Shown: positions 1 through 5,488 of the stretch, piece after piece
Layout: each line of letters opens with the position of its first letter
Position numbering within the stretch: the first letter of the stretch is position 1
Assembly (NCBI GenBank): GCA_046152925.1
Contig: JBJXFX010000079.1
Coordinates: 1 to 8,037 of the forward strand
Reading direction: 5' to 3'
DNA: 8,037 nt
From: CAMAUF01 sp046152925
GTDB taxonomy: Bacteria; Chloroflexota; Dehalococcoidia; Tepidiformales; Tepidiformaceae
Translations under genes and position numbers: made by a program
Notes under the pieces: generated by a model
Database searches by the model: none
Told to the model about the DNA's origin: nothing
What the model saw: the letters and a program-made list of their open reading frames with translations, nothing else

Positions 1-49
1 GGGAGCTTTGGAGCCTTTGGTCGGGGTTCGAATCCCTGCTCGGCAACCA
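1..49 (+). tRNA. tRNA gene, 3' part only (anticodon not readable)
   Basis: The right half of a tRNA is visible. A T-stem cgggg (22-26) and a canonical T-loop TTCGAAT (27-33) are followed by a pairing stem ccctg (34-38, one G-T pair), acceptor 3' strand ctcggca (39-45), discriminator A46 and an encoded CCA (47-49). The expected acceptor 5' strand, TGCCGAG, would lie left of the window. Bases 1-21 should contain the variable region and perhaps part of the anticodon arm. I could not fold them into a convincing anticodon stem, so they may be a long variable arm and the amino-acid identity is left open. It is also possible that this copy is itself only a 3' fragment, since the 5' half cannot be seen. 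The same 3' end recurs at 4234-4253. Confidence 0.62.
30..49 (+). repeat. Direct repeat copy 1, tRNA 3' end (attL-like)
   Basis: The 20-mer gaatccctgctcggcaacca is identical at 4234-4253, in the same orientation. Aligning a few bases further left (23-49 with 4227-4253) gives 25 of 27 matches. The repeat covers the end of the T-loop through the CCA. That is the segment many tyrosine integrases use as a core site, because integration there restores the tRNA 3' end. This copy keeps the intact TTCGAAT T-loop, so it would be the functional side. Reading it as an attachment site is inference; the repeat itself is seen directly. Confidence 0.75.
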
Positions 50-86
50 CGTCCTCGGACACGGGGACCCTCCTGGTTGACCCAAG

Positions 87-917
87 CTACGCATCCCGTC
101 GGACGAACGCGATGTACGCCGCGCCGACGATCGCCACCAGCCACGCGCCGGCGATCAGCGCCCCCACTGCCGGGTCCGAGTAGCTGGGTGACTCAACGAT
201 GTGCGCCAGCGTGAAGCTGTCCACCGCGGGGCCTGGGAGCAGGCTGACGATGTTCTCGCGGCCCCACGCCGGCAGGACGGGGCCGAAGATCTCGGGGAGC
301 CAGATGAGCCCCAGGACCGTCGTGATTGCCCCGGCCGCGCTCCGGAACAGAATCCCGATCGCGAAGCCGAGGACCGGAAAGAACGGCATCACCGCGCCCA
401 TCCCGAGTATCGTGCGCCGGGCGTCGGGGTCCCCGAGGTCCATCACAGGCTGCCCGTTCCAGCCCATCACCGCTTGCGCCGCCAGGAACATCCCGGCCGT
501 GGCAATGAGCCCACAGACAAGGATGACCAGGAAAACGAGCCCGAGCTTGGCGCAGAACACCCGTCCGCGCCGCGGAGTCGCCGTCAGTGTCAGCCGAATG
601 GTGCCGCTTGAGTATTCCCGCGTCGCCGCGAGCACGCCAAACACGGACGAGATGATGAGGGTGAAGATGTTTCCCACCAGCCAGAAGACCCTCCGGTCCA
701 AGTCAGCGGGCCACGGGTCCTGGGTAGCCGCCACCGCCAGGCTGGCGAGGGCCGACGTGCCGACGGAGAGGACCAGAGCGAGCGCGAGCGTTATGTGCGT
801 GGCGCGCTGCGACGCCAACTTCACCCACTCCGAGGCCAGGGTGTGGGTGAACCGCGACGGTCGCGGTGCGTCGCCGGCGAGCTGGGTAGTAGTGGCGGTC
901 CGGGTGAACGTGGTCAC
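87..917 (-). CDS. ABC-2 type transporter permease subunit
   Basis: This is the membrane subunit of an ABC exporter, 276 residues with about six hydrophobic segments (roughly 41-63, 78-98, 124-150, 171-191, 193-214 and 249-271). Between segments 2 and 3 lies REYSSGTIRLTLTATPRR (100-117). It matches the E...G..R..L...PRR cytoplasmic region common in ABC-2 permeases of the NatB/BcrB kind. The start is GTG at 917-915, and its GTGA overlaps the TGA stop of the upstream ATPase gene, which indicates translational coupling. No other start lies before the first membrane segment. The N-terminal 40 residues are polar, ending in the SEWVKLASQR stretch typical of this family. The substrate (drug, peptide, ion or lipid) cannot be read from the sequence. 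The gene ends 37 bases from the tRNA 3' end. Confidence 0.88.
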   Translation of the reverse strand: MTTFTRTATTTQLAGDAPRPSRFTHTLASEWVKLASQRATHITLALALVLSVGTSALASLAVAATQDPWPADLDRRVFWLVGNIFTLIISSVFGVLAATREYSSGTIRLTLTATPRRGRVFCAKLGLVFLVILVCGLIATAGMFLAAQAVMGWNGQPVMDLGDPDARRTILGMGAVMPFFPVLGFAIGILFRSAAGAITTVLGLIWLPEIFGPVLPAWGRENIVSLLPGPAVDSFTLAHIVESPSYSDPAVGALIAGAWLVAIVGAAYIAFVRRDA

Positions 918-1846
918 AGTCGTGCCTCCATGCTGGCAAGTGGTTGCGTCGTGCCGGTGACGTTCATGCCGCCCTCCGTCAGCTCCATGAACGCTGCCTC
1001 CAGCGTCGCCCGACGTGGCGTCAATTCATGCAGTTCGATGCGATGCGCCAAGGCCAGCGTGCCGATCTGGCCCGCCTGCATACCGGTGACCGTGAGCGCG
1101 CCGTGGCAACCGGTGACAGTTGCACCGGCGCGCTCGAGCAGCGGCGCGAAGGCCTCGGCCTGCGGTGAAACAACGCGGACGTGGCTGCTGGCGCTTCGCT
1201 GGGTGAACTCGGCGACGCTCGCGTCCGCGATCAAGCGGCCTCGGCTGATCACGAGGATGTGGTCCGCGGTCTCCTCCATCTCGCTCATGAGGTGGCTGGA
1301 GAGGAAGACCGTGCGGCCCTCAGCGGCGAGCTGCTTCAGCAGCGTCCGGATCCAGCGGATGCCCTCCGGGTCGAGCCCATTGACGGGCTCGTCGAAGAGG
1401 AAGATGCGCGGGTCGCCAAGCAGCGCTCCGGCGATGCCGAGCCGCTGGTACATGCCCAGCGAAAACCCGCGCACGCGCTTCCCCGCAACGTCTGACAGCC
1501 CGACGACGGCGAGCACCTCATCGATCCGGCGCCGGGGAATCCCGCCTGCCTGGGCGAGCCAGCGCAGGTGCTGATAGGCCGTGCAACCGCCGAGCGCCGC
1601 TTTCGCATCCAATAGCGCCCCCACCTCGCCCATCGGCGCGGGGAGTGTCCTATAGGGGCGGCCATTGACCGTCACCGTCCCACTGGTTGGCGCGTCGAGT
1701 CCAAGCATCATCCGCATCGTGGTCGTCTTGCCCGCGCCGTTCGGCCCGAGGAAGCCGGTGACCCTGCCCGGCCGCACGGTGAACGACAGGCGATCGACGG
1801 CGACCGTGTCCCCGTACCGCTTCGTGACTTCGTTGACTTCGATCAT
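914..1846 (-). CDS. ABC transporter ATP-binding protein (ABC-2 exporter, BcrA/NatA-like)
   Basis: This is the nucleotide-binding subunit that powers the permease encoded just downstream. Visible motifs are Walker A GPNGAGKT (34-41), signature FSLGMYQR (128-135), Walker B IFLFDEP (148-154), D-loop GLDP (157-160) and switch His185 in SSH. The LSGGQ motif appears as SLGMYQR, close to the SLGMRQR form common in BcrA/CcmA-type exporter ATPases. A C-terminal extension of about 100 residues (210-310) is usual for this subfamily. The frame stays open upstream to 1906. I chose ATG 1846-1844 because conserved family homology starts at MIEVNEVTKRYG, a G-rich stretch lies about 8 bases upstream, and the earlier part covers the operator region. 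The gene runs divergently from the MarR gene and is probably controlled by the palindromes at 1911-1940. A TTGACC hexamer read leftward (1906-1901) adjoins the operators, but I see no clear -10. Confidence 0.92.
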   Translation of the reverse strand: MIEVNEVTKRYGDTVAVDRLSFTVRPGRVTGFLGPNGAGKTTTMRMMLGLDAPTSGTVTVNGRPYRTLPAPMGEVGALLDAKAALGGCTAYQHLRWLAQAGGIPRRRIDEVLAVVGLSDVAGKRVRGFSLGMYQRLGIAGALLGDPRIFLFDEPVNGLDPEGIRWIRTLLKQLAAEGRTVFLSSHLMSEMEETADHILVISRGRLIADASVAEFTQRSASSHVRVVSPQAEAFAPLLERAGATVTGCHGALTVTGMQAGQIGTLALAHRIELHELTPRRATLEAAFMELTEGGMNVTGTTQPLASMEARL

Positions 1847-1910
1847 TCGCGAACCCCCGGAACGTGGTGAGCGTGCTTGGTGTTGTCCATGTCCGCTCCC
1901 GGTCAAACTG

Positions 1911-1940
1911 CTTCGGTTGCCGAAGCTTCGGTGACCGAAG
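1911..1940. promoter_or_regulatory. Two abutting 15-bp palindromic operators (probable MarR sites)
   Basis: Bases 1911-1925 read cttcggttgccgaag, a 6-bp perfect inverted repeat around ttg. Bases 1926-1940 read cttcggtgaccgaag, a 7-bp perfect inverted repeat around one base. The two units abut with no spacer, giving a 15-bp period, about one and a half helical turns. MarR-family dimers bind palindromes of this size, and the sites lie between the divergent regulator and exporter genes, so the MarR product is the obvious candidate. The palindromes overlap the -35 and spacer of the MarR promoter, which predicts autorepression. They lie 65 bases or more from the ATPase start, where they could also block exporter transcription. 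Confidence 0.82.
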
Positions 1941-1946
1941 TATTAT
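1917..1946 (+). promoter_or_regulatory. Sigma-70-like promoter of the MarR gene, near-leaderless
   Basis: A -35 of TTGCCG (1917-1922, 4 of 6 matches to TTGACA) and a -10 of TATTAT (1941-1946, 5 of 6 matches to TATAAT) are separated by 18 bases. Transcription should start about 6-7 bases after the -10, at 1952-1953, only a few bases before the ATG at 1955. No Shine-Dalgarno sequence fits in that space. The -35 lies in the first palindrome, the spacer carries the second, and the -10 begins one base after it. Confidence 0.65.
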
Positions 1947-1954
1947 GCCCGACA

Positions 1955-2461
1955 ATGACGACGTCAAGCCCCAACGCGCCGAATGAACGCCTCCGCTTGG
2001 GGCAGCTCCTGGTCCGGCTCCTCCACCGCATGCGGAGCGAGTCCTTCAACGAGGGCCAAGCGATGGGCGCGAACCTTCGGTTCACCCACTTACAGGTCAT
2101 CGGGAACCTGGTCGGGGTCGACGGCATCCGCCTGACGGAGCTCGCCAGCCGGGCCACGCTCAGCCTTGCGGCCTGCTCCGAGCAGGTGAACGAGCTCGAG
2201 ACCCTCGGCTACCTCGAACGCCGCCCCGACCCCACGGACGGGCGCGCCAAGCTCATCGTCCCGACGGCGCGGGGGCGGCGGCTCCTCGAAGCGTCGCAAG
2301 CGTCGATCGCTCGGCTTGAGGAGCGCTGGGCTGCGCGCTGCGCCCCCGGCGCGTTCGAACAAGCCTGCTCGACGCTCGATCAGCTTCTCCGCTCGCTCGA
2401 CGAAGCGGACTCGACGGCGGATCCGGACGTCCGCCCCCTCAACGAATCCGAGTCCCCCTGA
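1955..2461 (+). CDS. MarR family transcriptional regulator
   Basis: This 168-residue winged-helix DNA-binding protein is of usual MarR length. The helix-turn-helix spans about 57-86 (from GIRLTELASRA to LETLGYLERR). The wing is DPTDGRAKLIVPTARG (92-107), matching the family pattern D..D.R...V..T..G. Long N- and C-terminal helices (about 11-30 and 108-150) would form the dimer interface. The frame is open further left from 1877, but ATG 1955 is preferred because the promoter -10 ends at 1946 and the upstream part overlaps the operator palindromes. The likely role is a ligand-responsive repressor of itself and of the divergent ABC exporter. The ligand is unknown. Cys74 and Cys138 are present, but nothing shows redox sensing. 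Confidence 0.9.
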   Translation: MTTSSPNAPNERLRLGQLLVRLLHRMRSESFNEGQAMGANLRFTHLQVIGNLVGVDGIRLTELASRATLSLAACSEQVNELETLGYLERRPDPTDGRAKLIVPTARGRRLLEASQASIARLEERWAARCAPGAFEQACSTLDQLLRSLDEADSTADPDVRPLNESESP

Positions 2462-2491
2462 GCCTCCACGTCGAGGTGGTGTCCACTATTC
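2459..2491 (+). repeat. Short degenerate direct repeat, copy 1 (with hairpin potential)
   Basis: TGAGCCTCC (2459-2467) followed after 12 bases by TGTCCACTATTC (2480-2491) recurs at 4192-4225, where the gap is 13 bases. In both copies the gap lies in a short hairpin. Here CCAC (2466-2469) can pair with GTGG (2476-2479), or GTGG can pair with CCAC (2483-2486). The repeat begins on the MarR stop codon and fills part of the gap between the convergent MarR and lipoprotein genes. It may double as a weak terminator, although there is no T-run. Resemblance between the copies seems to continue loosely to about 2504. Confidence 0.5.
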
Positions 2492-2551
2492 CCTGATTCA
2501 GGATGGATGCGTGGGTCCGTTCCATGGGTGACCACGCGACGACGTGCGGCT

Positions 2552-2569
2552 TCTCGGAACACGCCGAGG
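2552..2569 (-). terminator. Possible weak hairpin terminator after the lipoprotein gene
   Basis: Just beyond the TAA of the lipoprotein gene, CTCGG (2553-2557) and CCGAG (2564-2568) form a perfect 5-bp stem with a six-base loop, extendable by one wobble pair. No T-run follows in the leftward direction, so an intrinsic terminator is only weakly supported. Confidence 0.25.
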
Positions 2570-2575
2570 CCAGCA

Positions 2576-3865
2576 TTACTTCTCCACAAACTGCGCGTTG
2601 ACCCAGCCAGGGCGGCCATCCGGCGCGAACACTGCGATCCAGGCGGCGCCCGCTTCCGGCGATTCGCGGACGCGGAAGGGCGTGCCGTCGCGGAAGCAGC
2701 CATAGGTTGCGGCCGTGGCCACCGGCGACTCGCGGACGTTGAGGCAGTCGCCAGCGGTGCTCGCGGTCACGAATGGCCCCTTGGCCGCGGCGAGGACGAG
2801 ACTGCGCGCCCAGGCGACCGCCGCATTCGGTGGCCCATCGATGGCGAGGGGCGTGATCTCGAGCGTCTGGAGGTTAACGAGGGCCGGGACGACGCCCTGC
2901 GTCGAGAGCGGCGACCCTCCGACCGTCGCGACGATGATGTCGTCCTCGAGCCAGGCGCCAAGGAACATCGCGAACGACTCACTCGGCTTACGGATCTCGC
3001 GTTCGAGGACGCCATCGCGGATGAGCCCGTAGCGGATGCCGTCGTTCGTCACCCACTGGACGAGAAGCCGGCGCAAGTCGGGCGTCCCCGCGATCACGTC
3101 GAGGACGAGTTCTGGGTGCGGGTCGGCGCCGCGTTCGAGGCGGAAGACGATCTCATTGGCGGACGTCAGAAGCGTCACTCTATCGGTCGCCAACCAGAGC
3201 AGCGTTGTGGCCGATGGTTGCCTGCCGATTAGGCCAGCGCCGGGGCTCGGCGGAGTGACTGCAGTCTTCCCGTCGAGCAGCGTGAGTGCACTTCGGAGGC
3301 CGCCCGGGGAGACGACGAGCGTGCGGACAATGATGGGCCCATCCGGTGTGACCGCCGCGATGCCAACCATGCCATCGAAGGTGCCCACGTCCTCCCAGGT
3401 GATGCCGCCGTCGCGCGTGCGCCGCAGGGTGTTCTGGGCGTCGGGAGAGATTTGGCCAACGCCGCCGCAGTAGCCGCGGCTGCAGACCATCGCATAGCCC
3501 TCACTCCCGCCAGGCGCGAATCGGACGTTGGCGTAGTAGCGGTTGAGTTCGTTGAGCTTCGGCAGGAGCGGGCGGATTGCCGAGCGACCGCTCCCGCGGC
3601 CGACGGCGAGGTCGACCTGCTCGGGCGGGGCGTCGCACTGCCAGCAGCCACGCTCGATCCAGAGGGCGACATCTGCCGGCAGCGGCGTGGCTGGGGCGAA
3701 ATACCAGGCGTTCGGCGGGCGGGGTGTGGCTGTCGCCGCGACCTGGGTAGGTGTCGCCGTCTCGTCCACGGCACCGGGCGTCGGGGTGCGGCTAGGCGCG
3801 CTGCCGCCGCATGCGGCGAGCAGCACGGCGCAGAGGGTCACAAGTGTGGCGATCAGTCGGCCCAT
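2576..3865 (-). CDS. Predicted lipoprotein with Asp-box and C-terminal SH3b-like domain
   Basis: This 429-residue exported protein has no function I can name. The N-terminus MGRLIATLVTLCAVLLAACG is a lipoprotein signal peptide with lipobox LAAC (16-19), so Cys19 should be lipidated. A Thr/Pro/Ala-rich linker follows (about 22-52). TRDGGITWED (150-159) is an Asp-box (S/T-x-D-x-G-x-T-W), the turn found in beta-propellers of the sialidase/sortilin kind, and the middle of the protein looks beta-rich. Only one clear Asp-box is visible. Residues 374-428 (from CLNVRES to GWVNAQFVE) resemble a bacterial SH3 domain, which often binds cell wall. Paired cysteines occur at C74/C77 and C128/C133, with C374 and C390 in the SH3b region; disulfides are plausible. 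The frame is open to 4012, but ATG 3865 is chosen because the signal peptide starts there; its Shine-Dalgarno is weak. It is probably surface-attached, with a binding or sensing role. Confidence 0.85.
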   Translation of the reverse strand: MGRLIATLVTLCAVLLAACGGSAPSRTPTPGAVDETATPTQVAATATPRPPNAWYFAPATPLPADVALWIERGCWQCDAPPEQVDLAVGRGSGRSAIRPLLPKLNELNRYYANVRFAPGGSEGYAMVCSRGYCGGVGQISPDAQNTLRRTRDGGITWEDVGTFDGMVGIAAVTPDGPIIVRTLVVSPGGLRSALTLLDGKTAVTPPSPGAGLIGRQPSATTLLWLATDRVTLLTSANEIVFRLERGADPHPELVLDVIAGTPDLRRLLVQWVTNDGIRYGLIRDGVLEREIRKPSESFAMFLGAWLEDDIIVATVGGSPLSTQGVVPALVNLQTLEITPLAIDGPPNAAVAWARSLVLAAAKGPFVTASTAGDCLNVRESPVATAATYGCFRDGTPFRVRESPEAGAAWIAVFAPDGRPGWVNAQFVEK

Positions 3866-4191
3866 ACTCTTGTGAACGACAGCAGCGGCGCGCCGGTTCC
3901 CTCCGGCGGACGGGGTGGACGCCTGTCGGAGGAGTGGGACCCACCGCTCACCTGGGATCCGGCTTAGATGCGAGCGGCCGGGAGGCTGTCGACGCGCGTC
4001 GGGTTCAACCATAGGGTCAGTCTTTCTGGGTCAGCAGGACCCTCCCACCGTAGGCCTCAGTCGGGCATGCGTCTGTCCATCTTTGACGCAGCCGGAAGTG
4101 GGCCACCAGCGCGGGACGGTCGCGACATTGACCCCCCGCGGCTGGCGCGTCAGGTTTCGCCGCCCCCGGACCTCGGACGAAAAGCGGTGCT
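3866..4191. other. Intergenic stretch without a supported gene
   Basis: No convincing gene is seen on either strand. Open frames here are short and rich in Arg, Pro and Gly, as expected by chance in GC-rich DNA. The stretch should hold the lipoprotein promoter, but I cannot find a convincing -35/-10 pair reading leftward. GGGTC (4028-4032) and GACCC (4038-4042) form a perfect 5-bp hairpin with a five-base loop, and gggtcag occurs twice (4014-4020 and 4028-4034). Their meaning is unclear. Confidence 0.5.
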
Positions 4192-4225
4192 TGAGCCTCC
4201 CGCCGGGCCGGGATGTCCACTATTC
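4192..4225 (+). repeat. Short degenerate direct repeat, copy 2 (with hairpin potential)
   Basis: TGAGCCTCC (4192-4200) and TGTCCACTATTC (4214-4225) match copy 1 at 2459-2491, in the same orientation and nearly the same spacing. The intervening bases differ but again form a stem: TCCCG (4198-4202) with CGGGA (4209-4213). This copy sits 8 bases left of the tRNA-like 20-mer. The pair flanks the lipoprotein gene, about 1.7 kb apart. Possible origins are a small dispersed repeat, the end of a degraded mobile element, or a past duplication. No transposase lies between the copies. Confidence 0.5.
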
Positions 4226-4233
4226 TGGAGTTA

Positions 4234-4253
4234 GAATCCCTGCTCGGCAACCA
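4234..4253 (+). repeat. Direct repeat copy 2, tRNA 3'-end remnant (attR-like)
   Basis: This 20-mer is identical to 30-49. Extended left to 4227 it matches 25 of 27 bases, and the T-loop reads TTAGAAT instead of TTCGAAT. The sequence further left does not fold as a tRNA and contains no matching acceptor 5' strand TGCCGAG, so this is a 3'-end fragment and not a gene. It lies 30 bases beyond the stop of the flavoprotein gene. As a partner of 30-49 it would mark the far end of a tRNA-targeted insertion about 4.2 kb long. Confidence 0.75.
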
Positions 4254-4283
4254 TTCGCGTGAAGCGCGCGCCACGCCCGCGAC

Positions 4284-5420
4284 CTACCCTGGCTGAAACC
4301 AATGGGCGCGGCGGACGCTTGAGAAGGCACGCTTTTCGGCCGCCGTCTCCGGATTCGGGCCGGTGAGCGGCGCGACCGGCGAGGGGCCGCCGAAGAAATC
4401 CGCGTCGAGCCGCGCGACCTGGCCAGCGCCGAGCTCGACGTAGCACGTCCCGGCCCCGCCAAAGGGCGGTGGCGCCTCGCTGCCCCGGATCTGGGCGATA
4501 ATCTCGGCTGCCACGACCCTCGCGGCGTTTTCCGAGAAGACACCCGCCTTCGGTGTCCCGACGCTCGTGACATCGCCGACGGCGTAGACGCCGGGGAACT
4601 TCGTGGCCAAGGTGCCGCGCTCGACGGGGATCCAGCCGTTCTCGGCGAGCCCAGAAGCGGCGACCACCGCCGGGACACGGTGGCGCGGGATGCCGATAAA
4701 CAGGTCGTACGGCAGCGTCCCGCCGTCCTTCAGGTGCGCCGTCTTCGTCGCCGGGTCGATGTGCGTGACCATCCGTTCCTTGATGAACGAGATGCCGCGC
4801 TCCGCGAAGCGCCCCAGGATCGTCGCAGAGCCGTCCGGCGAGGGCGGAATTGGCCTCCCCCAGGGCGAGACGTAGCTAATCGCGAACTGGCCCGCGAGAC
4901 CGCGCGCCGTGAAGTACTCGTCCAGCAGGATGGCGGCCTCGCAGGGCGCCGGCGGGCACTTGAACGGCTCCCCGAGGACCCCGATGAGCACCTGGCCACC
5001 CTGGAAACGGGGCAGGACATCGCGCATCTTCAAAGCGCCGTCGATCGAGTAGAACTCGGAGCCGCCTTCGACGAAGCCCGGCGTTGCGGCCTGGTCGTAT
5101 TCCGCCCCGAGCGCCACAACGAGCATATCGGCATCGTATTGACCACCAGTCGTCGTGACCCGCCGGGCCAAAGGGTCGATCGAGAGGATCTCCTCTTGGC
5201 GGAGCGAGACGCCGGGCTTCGCCATCTCCGCGTAGCCGAGCCGGACCTGGTCAAGCGTGGCGCGGCCAAGCATGAGCTCAAATTTGTCGAAGCCGAAAAC
5301 GAAGCCCTCGTTCTTCTCGATCACCGTGACGTTGGCGTCAGCCCCGAATTCAGCCGAGAGGCGCGCCGCGACCTCCAGACCTCCGAAACCTGCTCCAAGA
5401 ACGACGACGTTCGCTGGCAT
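4284..5420 (-). CDS. FAD-dependent pyridine nucleotide-disulfide oxidoreductase, SQR/FCSD-like
   Basis: This 378-residue flavoprotein resembles sulfide:quinone oxidoreductases and flavocytochrome c sulfide dehydrogenase flavoproteins, which share their fold with NDH-2. An N-terminal Rossmann motif VVLGAGFGGLEVAARL (6-21) binds FAD ADP, with the acidic residue at VIEK (33-36). The second FAD contact is GVYAVGDV (277-284). KCPPAPCEAAILLDEY (154-169) matches the CPPAP segment of SQR-like proteins and carries Cys155 and Cys160. Cys326 lies in GTCYVELG (324-331), followed by DADFFGGPSP (339-348), as in SQR-like C-termini. In true SQRs two or three cysteines carry the persulfide chemistry; whether these three do so is inference. 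No signal peptide is seen. Start ATG 5420 is supported by AAGGAGGG seven bases upstream. Sulfide oxidation is plausible, but an NADH or other quinone reductase role is not excluded. Confidence 0.85.
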   Translation of the reverse strand: MPANVVVLGAGFGGLEVAARLSAEFGADANVTVIEKNEGFVFGFDKFELMLGRATLDQVRLGYAEMAKPGVSLRQEEILSIDPLARRVTTTGGQYDADMLVVALGAEYDQAATPGFVEGGSEFYSIDGALKMRDVLPRFQGGQVLIGVLGEPFKCPPAPCEAAILLDEYFTARGLAGQFAISYVSPWGRPIPPSPDGSATILGRFAERGISFIKERMVTHIDPATKTAHLKDGGTLPYDLFIGIPRHRVPAVVAASGLAENGWIPVERGTLATKFPGVYAVGDVTSVGTPKAGVFSENAARVVAAEIIAQIRGSEAPPPFGGAGTCYVELGAGQVARLDADFFGGPSPVAPLTGPNPETAAEKRAFSSVRRAHWFQPG

Positions 5421-5488
5421 GGTTGGGCCCTCCTTCGGCTATGACCTCATACGGTACGTCTTCGTCCACCAGTACCTCAAACCGGCAC

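Noticed and set aside
199..960. Long open frame antisense to the ABC permease (253 codons)
   Set aside because: It is a shadow of the permease in GC-rich DNA. The product is Arg/Ser/Pro-rich with no recognisable domain, while the minus-strand frame has membrane segments and family motifs.
1847..1906. N-terminal extension of the ABC ATPase to 1906
   Set aside because: The extra 20 residues lack family similarity. ATG 1846 begins the conserved domain, and the upstream part would run toward the operator region.
2507..3232. Plus-strand frame (241 codons) over the lipoprotein gene
   Set aside because: It is an Arg/Asp/Glu-rich antisense shadow with no domain. The opposite frame has a signal peptide, Asp-box and SH3b-like end.
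2462..4233. An insertion sequence between the two short repeats
   Set aside because: No transposase-like protein or inverted terminal repeats are visible. The repeats are direct and degenerate, and the enclosed gene is a lipoprotein.
4160..4253. A complete second tRNA gene ending at 4253
   Set aside because: Only the T-arm end and acceptor 3' strand are present. No acceptor 5' strand TGCCGAG or anticodon arm lies upstream, and the T-loop is altered to TTAGAAT.
4680..5444. Plus-strand frame (254 codons) over the flavoprotein gene
   Set aside because: It is antisense to a gene with a clear Rossmann motif and strong ribosome site, and its product is charged and low in hydrophobic structure.
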